A DNA stretch of 60,000 bases from Adiantum capillus-veneris (taxonomy: Eukaryota > Streptophyta > Polypodiopsida > Polypodiales > Pteridaceae), in contig CM043971.1 in assembly GCA_014529385.2 (NCBI GenBank), positions 32,819,209-32,879,208 of the forward strand, written 5' to 3'. The notes under the pieces are model-generated. The model was not told the DNA's origin. It was given only the letters and a program-made list of their open reading frames with translations, and ran no database searches. Below are positions 42,863 to 55,051 of the stretch, one piece after another (position 1 is the first letter of the stretch; every line of letters begins with the position of its first letter). The position numbers and the translations under genes are program-made.

Positions 42863-43122
42863 CTACTCTAAGTCATGGGCCGGTTGATCCAACTCCACAA
42901 TGTTTAGATGCGGCTCCAACAAAGATACTGCCTTTAGAGCACACTCCACCTTATATGCATGTCTCTTGTCTCGCTCCTGTATCTCTTTCAATCTACTGGC
43001 TTGCATTTCCAAAACATTGCATACTTCGGTGTGGCTTGACACTGCTCAACAAAGCATTCTTCAAGTCATTTTCTGTCTTGCCCAGCCAAAATGCACAATC
43101 TGTCTGCAATCACCATCGCTAT
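42863..43122 (-). pseudogene. terminal exon candidate, duplicate copy 1
   Basis: After an acceptor GGTTCTTTTGCAG (plus 43123-43135), the minus strand runs SDGDCRQIVHFGWARQKMT, two stops, EVCNVLEMQASRLKEIQERD, then KRHAYKVECALKAVSLLEPH and LNIVELDQPAHDLE before a TAG at 42863-42865. The composition (amphipathic helical, charged) and splice signal suggest a real C-terminal exon now carrying stops. The product is unrecognised. It is preceded on this strand by the exon at 43393-43570. Confidence 0.45.
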
Positions 43123-43392
43123 CTGCAAAAGAACCTCAAATAAGTCAAGCAAGATCTAGAAACACACCATATTGCAATTCATTAGGGCACAAACATTTAC
43201 CAATGGACGAGTATGTAACCAATGGAAGATCTGAGACATGCAATTTTTTGTTTCTAGACTCGTGGAGAAGTCAATGACCTCCTTTGTAGACATCACACTT
43301 ATTTTTTTTGAATAGTACAAACATAATCTTAAGCTGAAGTAATGGATCTTATATGCTAAGCCAACAAGAGATGCAAAGAAAGCTGACTCACC

Positions 43393-43570
43393 TTGGTAAG
43401 AAAATCGAGATAAGATGCAACATCATGGGGAATGTATTTGTACAAGGGACTCTTGGCACCCAACATATATGATATATTGAGTGTATAACTAAATAAAATA
43501 ATTTTTGAATCTTGAGGTTGCAAAATGCATTCAACAGTAGACAAATTCTGTCCTCTTGACGTTGAAAATG
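43393..43570 (-). pseudogene. internal exon candidate, duplicate copy 1
   Basis: The minus strand reads FSTSRGQNLSTVECILQPQD, SKIILFSYTLNISYMLGAKS, PLYKYIPHDVASYLDFLTK and then a strong splice donor AAG|GTGAGT. No stop in frame. The product is unrecognised. Copy 2 (about 44530-44705) has a 1-base change in spacing at the KSPLYK region and a GAGATGAGT in place of the donor, so it is likely dead. Confidence 0.45.
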
Positions 43571-43999
43571 GTTTGGCACTCAGACACTATATTAACAGTA
43601 GCATGCCCTACGCTATGGAATGTTAAGTCGTTGTTGGTGATAATTGCACTCGGCTTTCATGCTACATCCACAATTGTTTTTTTCAGAAATTTCTCTAGTA
43701 GTAATTCTCAACAATGTCTAAGAGCAAAGTCATCCAACCCTACATAACTATAAGTTTATAGAGAAGGGTACCGAGAATACGAAATGTCTACCCAGTTTGA
43801 AAAAACAGATAAGTATATATATCTCTCTCACAGTTTACAGAAATGTTCACACAAGAATAAAGAAATCCACTTATTAACAAGACCATGGTACTTGCAAATA
43901 AGCACATCTATTTGTTCATAAGACGGGTAAAAGCAATTATCTACAAAGGTCCATAAAAAAGATTATAGCTAACACAATGTGAGTTCATGTTTACAAAAT

Positions 44000-44260
44000 C
44001 TACTCTAAGTCATGGGCCGGTTGATCCAACTCCACAATGTTTAGATGCAGCTCCAACAAAGATGCTACCTCTAGAGCACACTCCACCTTATATGCATGTC
44101 TCTTGTCTCACTTCTGTATCTCTTTCAATCTACTGGCTTGCATTTCCAAAACATTGCATACTTTGGTGTGGCTTGACACTACTCAACAAAGCATTCTTCA
44201 AGTCATTTTTTGTCTTGCCCAACCAAAATGCACAATCTGTATGCAATCACCATCGCTATC
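44000..44260 (-). pseudogene. terminal exon candidate, duplicate copy 2
   Basis: Same reading as 42863-43122 (EMQASRLKEIQK, DKRHAYKVECALEVASLLEL, HLNIVELDQPAHDLE, stop) with an extra TGA where copy 1 has the CGA of ERDKR. Confidence 0.45.
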
Positions 44261-44790
44261 TGCAAAAGAACCTCAAAGAAGTCAAGCAAGATCTAGAAAC
44301 ACACCTCATTGCAATTCATTAGGGCACGAACATTTACCAATGGACGAGTATGTAACCAATGGAAGGTTTGAGACATGCAAATTTTGTTTCTAGACTCGTG
44401 GCGAAGTCAATGACCTCCTTTGTAGACATCACGCTTATTTTTCCTGAATAGTACAAACATAATATTAAGTTGAAGTAATGGATCTTTTATGCTAAGCCAG
44501 CAAGAGATGCAAAGAAAACTGACTCATCTCGGTAAGAAAACCGAGATAAGATGCAGCATCATGGGGAATATATGTGCACAAGGGAGCTCTTGGCACCCAA
44601 AATTTATGATATATTGAGTGTATAACTAAATAAAATAATTTTTGAATCTTGAGGTTGCAAAATGCATTCAACAGTAGACAAATTCTGTCCTCTTGACGTT
44701 GAAATTGGTTTGGCACTCATACACTATATTAACAGTAGCATTCCTACACTATGGAATGTTAAGTCGCTGTTGGCGATAATTGCACTCGGC

Positions 44791-46368
44791 CTGTTCAGCA
44801 TACTATAGCTGCCATATGGAGTTTCTACCTCGATCGCATGCTGCACAAAAGACCTTTGAGAAGATGTGAATAGAATTTCACTGCCCAGCCTGGAGTAGCT
44901 TTCCTCCAAGGGAAAATGAGGTTACAATACCAAATTGATGTCTGCCATTTGCAGCCGAACTTGATCCGATAGTAGCTGGTGCATACATGACCTATGCTCA
45001 TAAGATTCGCCACCAAATCGTGGTTATTAGCAAGAAGGGAACTCTGAAGCAGTAACTGTTGTGCATTCAAATCCACACCACCAGCATTGCCTGCTTTGTA
45101 TGCAGCTACTGAAGAGCAATGCTATAGTATATTGTTGTTGTTAATCTCAACTGCACCCGCATTTGCTGCAACCTGCATGCGGTTTAGCAAGAGAGGCCAT
45201 TCAACAACTGGGTGGGATAGCAAAAACTTCAAAGACAATATGGCCAATATTGTGGCTTGTAAAGAGCGGCTTCTCCAGCATCAAATCTCTTTGTGTGGAA
45301 AGAAGAATTAGCTTTTGCTTATGCTCTTTGACTATTCTTTTGATCCTCGTCGGCAGTGTAGGCACATACATGATTGATTATTGACTTTTGTTGCATCACC
45401 TTGGAGCTACACATTAACCAACTCCCACGGACACCATATTCTGCATTGAATTGTTCATTAGAGATGTTCATGTTTGCAGATTGTTCCAACCCTTGCCTCA
45501 CCAAATTTTCAGATAGGCTATCAATAGAGCTAGACGAGGATTGCGACTGAAGCCAATGGCTCATCAAACCATGACTTGCACTAGTGGAAATATTCCCCAA
45601 AGCCTTTCCCTCAACATTGAGCTGTCTGCCACTAATCCCCTCACACTCTCTGCTAAACACGCAAGCAACTAGCACTAAAGCCGCTGGCTTAATTACTTGA
45701 GGATAACCATCATAAGATTTGGTGTGATCGATCCTGCTAAGATTTTTTGGCCTCTTGTCCACTTCAACTTTTACTCTTGCCATTTCTTCGGCCTCTGTCG
45801 TCTGCATCGCCATAGCCTCATAGAATCATTAGAAAAATGTGTAATTGAATGGGCCTGCGAAGACAATGAGTTTTGGTGTTTCGACTCTAGATTAGACCAA
45901 TTGATCATCGATTGAAATCTAATATCTTCTGTTTCAATAGCACTAGAACATACCTCTACCATGGGTTGATCGCACGAAATATCTAATCTTTGAGAGTGCT
46001 CATCACACCAGCAAGCTTCCGAAGTACCCTCTAGCTTGATGATCTATGAAATATAACCATGGTTTGAAAGGTCTCTGATGCTCCTTTCTGGTTTTTCCCG
46101 GCTTGCTGCTACATTGGCACATTGCGTGGAAAAGAATTGGTGTGAATCTTGAGAATTAGGCATGGGGACCTGCTGCACATCATTTCCATGAACATTGAAG
46201 GATGGCCGAGGGCACATGGTTGTTAAATCTGCATGAGCTATACTTGAAGCGGCATAATGCTGGCCATAACTAGTTGCATCTGGAAAAACGAGCTGAGTAA
46301 GGTAGTTGAAGCTGGATACTGGTGAAAGAGCCTTTGGCTCACCAAGTAACCAGTAATCGTCACAAAAC
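44791..46368 (-). pseudogene. unidentified host-like gene, decayed
   Basis: The minus strand from 46368 (after an acceptor TTTTTTGACAG) is protein-like for about 200 codons: FCDDYWLLGEPKALSPVSSF, QVPMPNSQDSHQFFSTQCAN, a TAG at 46044-46046, then MVEVCSSAIETEDIRFQSMI. It shifts frame near 45810 into MAMQTTEAEEMARVKVEVDK, RIDHTKSYDGYPQVIK and a Ser-rich stretch SHWLQSQSSSSSIDSLSENL (to 45319). Further down (44825-45190) VDLNAQQLLLQSSLLANNHD and IEVETPYGSYSMLNRPSAII follow. It is Ser/Gln-rich with no domain I can name; a nuclear regulatory protein is possible but speculative. It probably continues into the duplicated exons at 42863-44705. Confidence 0.45.
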
Positions 46369-47745
46369 CTGTCAAAAAAGTATAAAAAAAAACATCAACC
46401 ATGCCTTTATATAGGCGTGGATAGAGTGTATGCGTTGCAATACGAGGGCTAGTGGTTGCAATTGAGGGAGGATAGTGGCGCCTGACAATGAGCCTGCAAT
46501 TGAGTGCTAGCGCTCACTGTTCACTGTAATGCCAAGGAGGATCCAAATGAGCAAAGGATTACTAACTCTAAGACCAAGGCCAGTACCCTTCGTTGAAAAC
46601 CAATCATACACCAAGGCAATCACAGATCCACAATGCGCAACTACTGCCACAATAAAAATGAAGTAAAGTGAAAACTAAAATCATCATCATACAATCAAGT
46701 TTTGCCGTGTGCAGTTCGTGCCCGTGATAACTCTGATAGAGCTGGTTGGGGATGAGGCAACACGGATTTTGAAGCTGATTGTGAAAGTGCCGAAGCTGCT
46801 GGGAAGTTGGGAAAGCTGGAAGGTCTGCAATGGCTCGCACTGGAGCTCTGAGCCTTGTAGCATCCGATGACTTCCCGCCGATAAAAGAGGAAGAAAGCGT
46901 AGATAGGGATGTGGACATCGCAAAGCTGCATGGCTCGCAGCTAGCCCCGCTGAGAACAAGAACTTCACCCGATTCTCTCTCTCTCTCTCTTTCTAGTCTA
47001 GCAACCTTAATCTTGCTTTCTTTTGCCCAAACCCTTCATTGCATCAGATGATGTAGCCCTGCTTTATTATAATCTACTGTGCATGCCCAGTTAAACATGA
47101 GCACTAGCGCTCACTAGCGCCATCACGCACAGGACAACAAAGGAGAGGTGCTTCGCATGGAAAGGCAAACCTACCTCACCCATTTGCGTGCGCTTTTTCT
47201 CTTAGGATACCTTCCATGTATGTACAACAATATTTCTCTCTGCCCCCAAAGACTGCCATAGGCTCTATCGTGGCTCTCTTACACAAGGTCTACCACACAA
47301 ATTAAACTAATAAAAAGAATATCCAAGTTTACTAAGCTATCCATAAATAATCAAGCCAAAAACACCAAGTTTAAATCGGTAGAAACTAATTAATGGATTG
47401 AGTGCTGAGACAAGAGATAAACGGATCCATACTTATAGTTACGAATAGCCTTTGTGTTTCTTCAAGAAGTGTGGGGAGAGAGATTTTTTTATTAGAGTGA
47501 TTGTCTATCAATAGAAGATGCTAAAACTAGAGATGAATTGCTTCATTATTTTTAGACATTATTGCCTTTTTTTGTCAGGTAATATGTGACAAATTACATG
47601 CTAAGCACTCAAAAATGGATCTCATTGTCAAAAAGGAATACACATTAGAAAATCTTAAAACTATATGACGAAAATAGATACAATGGGATTCTGGGATTTT
47701 TTGGAATTTTTGAAATTTCCACAAAATAGTTGGGTTTTTTGGTAT

Positions 47746-47746
<1 letters not shown>
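46369..47746. other. unassigned, possibly upstream part of the decayed gene
   Basis: Overlapping frames on both strands at 46604-46968 and 46830-47051 have no domain. CACTAGCGCTCAC-like palindromic words occur at 46507 and 47102. (TC)n lies at 46974-46992. There is no support for a gene. Confidence 0.35.

Positions 47747-47788
<42 letters not shown>
47747..47788. repeat. C42 homopolymer
   Basis: 42 consecutive C on the plus strand, directly followed by AACACACACATA and a GA tract. Confidence 0.95.
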
Positions 47789-47790
<2 letters not shown>

Positions 47791-47797
47791 CACACAC

Positions 47798-47799
<2 letters not shown>

Positions 47800-47888
<89 letters not shown>

Positions 47889-48110
47889 AGGATAGAGGTT
47901 AACAAAGAGGGAGATATTGAGAAAATGGAGAGAGAGATCAGAGGCATTGATATTGAAAACATGGAGAGAGAGAACAAAGGGAAAAGAAGGAGAGAGGTAT
48001 AGAGTGGAGGGAGACGGAGAGAGAGAAAGGGGGAAATATTAAGAGATATAGAGAGAGAAAGATAAATGGAGAGTGATGGAGATAGAGACAAAGGAAGAGA
48101 GAGATGAGAG

Positions 48111-48167
<57 letters not shown>

Positions 48168-48287
48168 TGGATGTGGAGGGATAAAGAAAAAGAATTTTGA
48201 GGATTTCCACAAATTAGTGGGGTATTTTGGTATTTCCCATAAATCAAGGGAGAGAGATGCAGAGAAACTAGGGAGATAAATAGAGAA

Positions 48288-48365
<78 letters not shown>

Positions 48366-48640
48366 GGATGGAGACATAGACAGAGAAGGAGAGATAGAAA
48401 AGGAGAGAGGGGGGAACAAATTGAGATTGAGAGAGAAAGAGAGGAATGGATGGAGAGGGAAAGAGAAATAGAGAAGGGTGAGGCGGGATTGGAGAGAGGT
48501 TAACAGAGAGGGAGAGATTGAGATATCAAAGAGAGGGAGTGAGAGAGAGAAAGATAAATAGAGGGAGAGGGTGATAGAGGTAGAAAGGGAAATTATGGAG
48601 AGATGTAAAGAGAGAAAGATTTAGAATGAATGTGCCACAT
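47800..48640. repeat. long purine-only tracts, (GA)n-based low complexity
   Basis: (GA)n at 47800-47884, about 48131-48163 and 48294-48360, joined by GAGAGG-rich sequence. GAGGTTAACAAAGAGGGAGATATTGAG (47896) recurs as GAGGTTAACAGAGAGGGAGAGATTGAG (48496). A 45-base stretch with ATTTCCACAAA...TTTTGGTATT occurs before the array (about 47712-47746) and inside it (about 48200-48237). Long Ser/Leu frames across it are artefacts. Confidence 0.95.
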
Positions 48641-48787
48641 GGAATTGAAACTAGATTACTTGCAACTAGAGTAACATTGATAGAGCTTCAATGTATGTTT
48701 TTGAGTGTGTTGATTGCCTATAAATATAGGCTTGAGTGACAGCTTAACTATATTTAGAGAGCCAATAAGCTTTGAAGCATTCAATGA

Positions 48788-49180
48788 ATGATGGCTTCCT
48801 CGAGCAATGTGCATTATCGGCCAGGAGTATCAATTCAAGCATTCAAGAGAATGGAATTGGCAGTAACTATGGAAGCCCGGATTGTGTAACACACTGTTGT
48901 GAAAACAGGCATGCATGAAAAATTCATGGTGGAGACATCTTCTTCACAAGTCCGGGGGGAGAGGTATGCAGTTCATATTGCAAGTAGCATGATGTGTACA
49001 TGTGTGAAGACTTTGTAGAACGAGTGGCACAAAGCAAACTATATATAGCTTGCAATCATATTTACTTCATCTTCCTTTGCTACTTTGGCCTGGATTTAAA
49101 CCACAATATGTTTATCCATCAAAGAAAGGTGACAAATGAAGATTTGCTTCGTGTGTTCAGCTGTCATTGTACGACATTTT
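48788..49180 (+). pseudogene. SWIM zinc-finger protein pseudogene
   Basis: From ATG 48788 one frame reads MMASSSNVHYRPGVSIQAFK, RMELAVTMEARIV, a TAA (48887), then KFMVETSSSQVRGERYAVHI and ASSMMCTC. After a 1-base frameshift near 49000 it goes on with EDFVERVAQSKLYIACNHIY, FIFLCYFGLDLN and VTNEDLLRVFS, ending at 49180. CTC plus CNH gives the Cys-X-Cys...Cys-X-His ligand set of SWIM zinc fingers. The N-terminal AFKRMELA and the IYFIFL helix fit the small plant SWIM proteins related to RING-type ubiquitin ligases and MEKK1. SWIM domains bind DNA or protein. One stop and one frameshift indicate a pseudogene. Confidence 0.6.
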
Positions 49181-50508
49181 AAAAAAATGTACTCAAAGTG
49201 TCTCGATCACATCTCCTAGTGCAAGAAATGTAATTGTAACCGCATATTTAATGGAGAAATTCTTTTTGCGGGAATTCATGATTGGCAAAGGTGGCTTGTG
49301 CAAAGCATATTTTCTAGTTATTGCATGTGAGCTACTGAATTGATATTTTGATTCTATTTGGAGAATTTGTGATTTAATACGTGCCTTCTTCTCCTTCCTT
49401 TGTGTTCAAATAATTATTTTTTCTGATGTACATGTTAGCTTCAAGGTTCAATTGGAATGGGAAATAATAAAAAAAGCTCCCTCCAAAAAGCTCTCTCCAC
49501 ACAGGGCGTGGAAAGCTTTATCCATGCAAACACTTGTAAAGTAAAAAACTTAGAAAAAGCTCCCATGAAAGCTCCCTCCAAAAGCTCTCTCGTTTCCCAT
49601 CTCCCTCCTCTGTCCACAACAAATTTCAAAAGAGCCTCACAAGAAGCTCGGAATAAGGCAAGGCAACTTTCCAATAAGGAGAGCTCTTGACAAGAAAATT
49701 TCAACAGGGAGATCTCTACAAAGCTTCAAGACCCTTAGTTAGTATCAAAGATGCAACACATGCTAAAAATTTATAGAGATTATTTAGACAAGGCTAGGTA
49801 TTGCCTCGTCTTCAAGCATGGCTAGGGCCTTGTCTCGCCTCGACAAAATTAAAATCGGCAAGGCTAGGCTGTGGTTTTGGCAAGGTGGTTTTGGCAAGGC
49901 TACATGCCAACATGGTAGGACAATGGGTTAGGCTATGACAAAGTTTTAGCAAGGATCTGAACACGGGAAGCTTGGCATGTATGGTCATGTAGATGCTTGA
50001 ACATGCCATGGAAGCTAGACCAAAGTTAACCTTCAAGTAGCTGCAATGGAAAAGGATGGCAACCCAAGAAGGATGTCTCAAGGGAGATCTCCTTCTTGGT
50101 TTAGGAAGGCCCATAAGAAACCTTCCACAAGAAATACAAAGCTTGTGAAGCTCGAACACGTAGGCCATGTAGTCGGTAAGTCAAGTCGACATAAGTAATT
50201 AATGAGGTATGCAATAGATTTTGTCTAACAAATTTTTCAAGAATATGTTGGGTGGCTACAACATGCAATGGACATGTGTGATGCCATGAAAGTTTTTCCA
50301 TACTTGTTCAATTTAATCTATCATGACACAAGAAACGCTTTTGAAAGTACTGTAAGCAACAAGTTTATGACAAATACACTGGCAGCAAAGAGCAAAGACT
50401 GGTTTAAAGATCGTAATCAAGCACGGCTTGTGCAAGGAATGACCTGGATAAGAGGGCTCTAGGCAAGGCAATTTGAAACGAGGATTTCAAGCACAACTAA
50501 GTAGAAAC
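49181..50508. other. no supported gene; AAGCTCCCTCC and GGCAAGGC word clusters
   Basis: AAAAGCTCCCTCCAAAAAGCTCTCTCC (49473) recurs as AAAGCTCCCTCCAAAAGCTCTCTCG (49568). GGCAAGGCTAGG or TTTTGGCAAGG recurs at 49789-49900. TTAGTTAGTATCAAAGATGC (49736) resembles a primer site, but no LTR edge was found. Confidence 0.35.
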
Positions 50509-50899
50509 ATGTAGTACAACACGTCGCATGGACACCGACAACCGTACCGATAGAAATAAACTAGTTAGAAAAATCTTGTGCATTGGTATGATCGTTGATA
50601 TAAGCATTAGTACGGATGTGTCGGTATGTCCGTCAATATAGCAGGCATTGGTATACACTTTGGAATGTAATATGTGCATACCGACGGGCATACTAATGTC
50701 TATTTGGACGCTCATACCAATGCCAAAACCTGCAAAAAAAAATTGACCAGAGAAGGCTGGCATTTGGTGCTACATGTACTGCAACACCAAAAGCAACCCT
50801 TTTCGCTCAAAGGAAAGAGTGCAAAATCATATGCACTCCATCTTTGTTTCACCTAAAACTTCCACAAATGTGTGAGTACATATTGACCATGACGAGATC

Positions 50900-51490
50900 C
50901 ACAAAACATAACCATACAATACTTGCAAACCATAATAATTGTGTAAATCATAAAACATAACCATAACCAAATTCTAAAACCGTAACCATAACCATAACCA
51001 TAACCATAACCATAACCATAACCGAATTTTGAAACCATAACCATAACCATAACCTCAAACCATAACCATAACTGAATTTTGAAACCATAACCATAAGTGA
51101 ATTTTGCAACCATAACCATAACCGAATTTTGAAACCATAACCATAACCATCGTGTAAATCGCAAAATATAACCAAAGCTGAATTTTGAAATTATAACTAT
51201 AACCATAACCTTAAGCGGATTTCAAAACCATAACCATAACCAAATTCTCAAACGAGGACCATAACCTTAAGTGGATTTCAAAACCATAAATATAAGCACA
51301 TTTGCACACCATAACCATAACCTTAACTGTAAGCTGTTTTCAAAACCATGACCTTAACCATAACCTTAAGTAGATTACAAAACCATAACCATAACCATAA
51401 TCTTAAGCACATTACAAAACCATAACCATAACCAAATTCTCTAACCATAACCTTAAGCAGATTACCAATCTATAACCATAACCAAAATTG
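50900..51490. repeat. CCATAA hexamer array
   Basis: Runs of ACCATA/CCATAA hexamers (up to about six in a row near 50985-51020) separated by ACCGAATTTTGAAA or CTTAAGC(G/A)GATT words, giving a loose higher-order period of about 40-60 bases. It lies inside the CACTA element, downstream of its transposase. Confidence 0.95.
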
Positions 51491-51599
51491 AACATACATG
51501 AATATATCTAGAACCATGGCTACCATTTAAAAGTATATATGAACCAAAACGTGACTAGCTATACATCAACATGTACAAATGAAAAAATATATATACATC

Positions 51600-52700
51600 A
51601 ACCATACTAATCAAGGTAAGGCCTCCTAGTTGACGACCTCTCCCTCATCCTAAAGTTGCAGAAGAGAGTTGTTAGTCCATGCTTGAATTGATATTTCTTT
51701 TCTCTACTCGTCGGAGGACGCTTCATGGCAAGCTTGTGTAAGATAAACACTTAATTATAAGATAAAAATTTGAAAAATTTATGTACATATGCTATCTACA
51801 TAGTGTATAGCACTTACAAACTCATGTCAAAGAGTCTCGTAGCCTCCACTCCCAAGATGAGAGGATCCTACAGACTCCAGGCGTGCTCTAACTACATTTG
51901 TTGTTAACCTATATGGATGCTCCTGTATCTCTGGTGCAATCCCTGCCCACTCCTTTGCATCCAACTGTCGATTTGTGTTCATTATTTTTGTATTTGTCTT
52001 GTGCTTTAGATTAACAATGTGACATCATCACAATAGCCAAGCCCAAGATCTAGTCATTGGAGACTGGATCGTATCCCTCTGCTGGCCTCTACTCTTTGTG
52101 AATGGCATCAATGATGTAATTCTTTCTGTCCACATCCTGAGCATCTCAATGCTCCATCAGAGAGTGCCCAAATTGCATTGTACAAAGCTAGCAGACCTTC
52201 TGATGCATGGCCTTTACGGTGCCTTATCTGCGATCTTGTACACCTTGCTAGGATCAAACTCATGTGATCCCCAAGGTGTATGTGATGTGCTCTGTGGTAT
52301 ACTATCTAACTATCTATTGAAGAGAGAGGTGGACACTCTCTCAAAGGTGTGGACACATCACTAGAACCACTACCACAACAACCACTGCCACCACATGAAC
52401 AACAAGTGTGCGTCGTCTTGAAGAGGAAGAAAGCAGAGTCTTTGGTGTAGCTCGACCAATTGGTGTAATTGGGATGCTGGTCTGAGGTGTGACACCATGG
52501 TTTGATGTGATTGGAACATTGGTCTAAGGGGCCAGAGCAGCTGTAGCCGTTTGGAAGGTCTTGATGTCCAAAATTTTTGTACGTATGCACACCATTGTCA
52601 GAAAAACTATGAGAAGAAAGCATGCATCTGCTCCGGTGACATGTCAGCTGGAGTAATTGAAAAATTGAAACTCGGAGAGTATGGCTACTTGTCATCTGCC
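51600..52700 (-). pseudogene. second CACTA reading region, uncertain
   Basis: The minus strand near 51830-51990 reads MNTNRQLDAKEWAGIAPEIQ, EHPYRLTTNVVRARLES and SSHLGSGGYETL without a stop, then near 52306-52695 reads other short stretches (TSDQHPNYTNWSSYTK, then Ser/Cys-rich). CACTA elements often carry a second gene downstream of or overlapping the transposase; this may be its remnant. There is no recognised domain. Confidence 0.35.
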
Positions 52701-52879
52701 ATCACTGCAAAAACTAATTTGATTTCATATATACAACACATTAGTTCACTTAACCCCCCACAAATAAACATCTTAAGCAACACAATTCACTATTTATTCA
52801 CTGTTGCACAATAATTTAAATCCATTACTTGAAAGTAGACATTAAAAGATAGTCTTAACAAACATCAATAGTTAATCTC

Positions 52880-54920
52880 TCATCTTCTATGAGAGTTAAT
52901 GCACCAAAGACATCTATCTCTAAGTGAAATTCTGCATCTTCATCATCAAACCCCATGGCTCCACCCATGTGTGCATCTATCTTAGTATCTGATTCCTCAT
53001 CTTCAAGTTCAGGCATCAGCTCAAGAAGAGCACCAACTTCAAGCTCACGCCAATCATGAAACTAAACACCACTTGATTTGTCATCTTTAGTAAAAGCTGT
53101 TTTCAAGCATCGTATGCTTCTAGTTGGAGCTTTGAATGTAGATACAACATTCTTTACTTGTTGCTCCTCTGTCTTTCTCAAAACCCATGGAGCTTTTGGA
53201 ATAGCATAATTTCCATTGGGGTTAAGATGAGGCGATATCTCTAGCATTCATCCCATGGCTTGCAGGTTGGCTCTTTGTGCCTTGCTATTCCTTTTTCCAG
53301 TAATGGTCTTCCACAGGATCTCCCCCCCATTTTTAAAAATATGCATTGGGTCGAGAAAATTATTGATAAGTAGGTCACTACAATATGGAAGGTCATGAAA
53401 AATAGATAGTCTTTTCATCCCAAGTGGCATAAAATCTACCAATTCTTGCCACATTTTCTTCCAATCACTCACCTTCAATGGGCGCATGTCGTGTTTGCAT
53501 ATATTCGATCCACGTAACTCATGACCTTTAGGAAAAAATCAGCCATGCTTCTCATACACTGTCTTGCCCAAATGATCAGAGCGACAGAAGCCAAGTCTAG
53601 GACCACATAGTGGACATGCATGGTTGCCCGAGTAGCTCAAACCTTTAAACTGGGAAGAAAGATAAAAAAAGGATCAAGCATTGAATTAGTACTACCTATA
53701 GAATGCAGATAGATGTGGGTTTCAAAGTACTTACCTAAACAGTCACCAAAGCCTGATCAATTGTGCATGGTCCACATGAGAATGCCTTGCACATGGGAAT
53801 GTCATCGACCGATCGGTTGGGACATGTCAATCACATCAATCCCTGTCTATGAGATTTGAAGCTCTTCTATAAATGATGCCAGATAAACATCCATGTTATT
53901 TACCTTGTACCTCCGTGGAACAATCAGTGACGATAGCAGATGGACCTTCTTGATAGCCAACCATGGTGGAAGATTATAGTCCACCAAGCAAATAGACCAT
54001 GTGCTTTATGAGAAACTCCGAATTCCAAATGAGTTTACTCTATCCATTGCCAAACCAAAACGGCAGAACGAGGTTCTTCTTTAAAGCAGGCTATTGTTCC
54101 TCTATGTGCTTCCATGCAAGAGAATCAATAGGCACCCACATCACATCATCTATGGATCTAGTGTTTTGATGCCATGTCATCAAAGTTGCTATAGACTTGC
54201 ACGTGAACATACTTTTTATCCTTGGAACGATTGGAAAGTGTTGTAAAATCTATGAAAACACAAGTTTCTTGTTTGTCCTCTCTATAATACAGGTATTTGA
54301 TCCGTATTTGAGACATTTTTCCAAATACTCGTACTCATGTTGAAAGAGTTCACAATCATTAGGACATGCATGGATTTTATTATAATCCATCCCCATGTTT
54401 GTAAAGAGCTATTTGGAGGTAGGTCGGGTAGGGGGCATGTGATTGCCTTCTGGCAAAATCTGCTCATTGAGAAATCTATCAAAACCATTTAAACAATTTA
54501 AACAAGAACTTTGGCTTTTTAGGTAAATCCGTATGATATATATATGTTTACCTAAAAACCTCTATAACACTTGTGTCGGGCTATCCATAAATAGATTGTA
54601 GATTAAGCATTGCTAAAGCTGTACGAAGAACATAATTTTTAGCACCATTGTAAAGCGGCATGTGGACAAGCATTTTCATCATCTCTCCTTCCTCTTCGTC
54701 ATTTGCATGCCGTTGTTGTGGACAAGATGATTGAGGTTGAGAGGTAGTGTTGTTTTGATTGATAGCACTTTCTCCACCTTGGCTTTCAATGATGGGGTCC
54801 AGGTCGAAGAATACATCCAACATTTGTTCCATCTCAAATTTTTGAAAAGTAGCATCGCTGGTTGAGGGGTATTCATCGGTAGTGTTTCATTTGATATTTG
54901 CCTCCTCTGTAAATTTATGT
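52880..54920 (-). pseudogene. CACTA transposase, tnp2 family
   Basis: Minus-strand reading from about 54900: an acidic N-terminus; LYNGAKNYVLRTALAMLNLQ then SIYGW (about 54590-54680); MGMDYNKIHACPNDCELFQH (about 54335-54395), a hallmark of the family; TCKSIATLMTWH and DDVMWVPIDSLAWKHIEEQ (about 54090-54215); NHACPLCGPRLGFCR (about 53575-53620); HDMRPLKVSDWKKMWQELVD; and HDLPYCSDLLINNFLDPMHI (about 53335-53395). The last holds the Asp-X-Met-His region seen in tnp2 proteins. It ends with an acidic tail near 52880. Several stops and frameshifts mean it cannot act alone. The protein would cut at the CACTA ends. Confidence 0.85.
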
Positions 54921-55048
54921 GCATCTTTATTTATGTATGTGATTATGTGCATGTGTGTGTGCACATATGCAAGAAAAGAAAGGGATAGTGCACTTACAAT
55001 TGATGTAAGTGAGCTCAAAATGCTTGAGAGGATGCTGCCAAATCTTCA

Positions 55049-55051
<3 letters not shown>

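Larger units (their letters stand above)
42526..44790. repeat. 1.14-kb tandem duplication of the 3' part of a gene
   Basis: About 42526-43653 and 43654-44790 match at an offset of 1137, starting TTTCATGCTACATCCACAATTG and ending GATAATTGCACTCGG. Landmark GAGAAGGGTACCGAGAATACG lies at 42624 and 43761. The copies differ by scattered substitutions and a 10-15 base indel near 43700. Confidence 0.95.

Noticed and set aside
49736-49755. Primer-site-like TTAGTTAGTATCAAAGATGC
   Set aside because: No LTR end (TG...CA) or partner LTR could be placed next to it; the match to an initiator tRNA site is partial.
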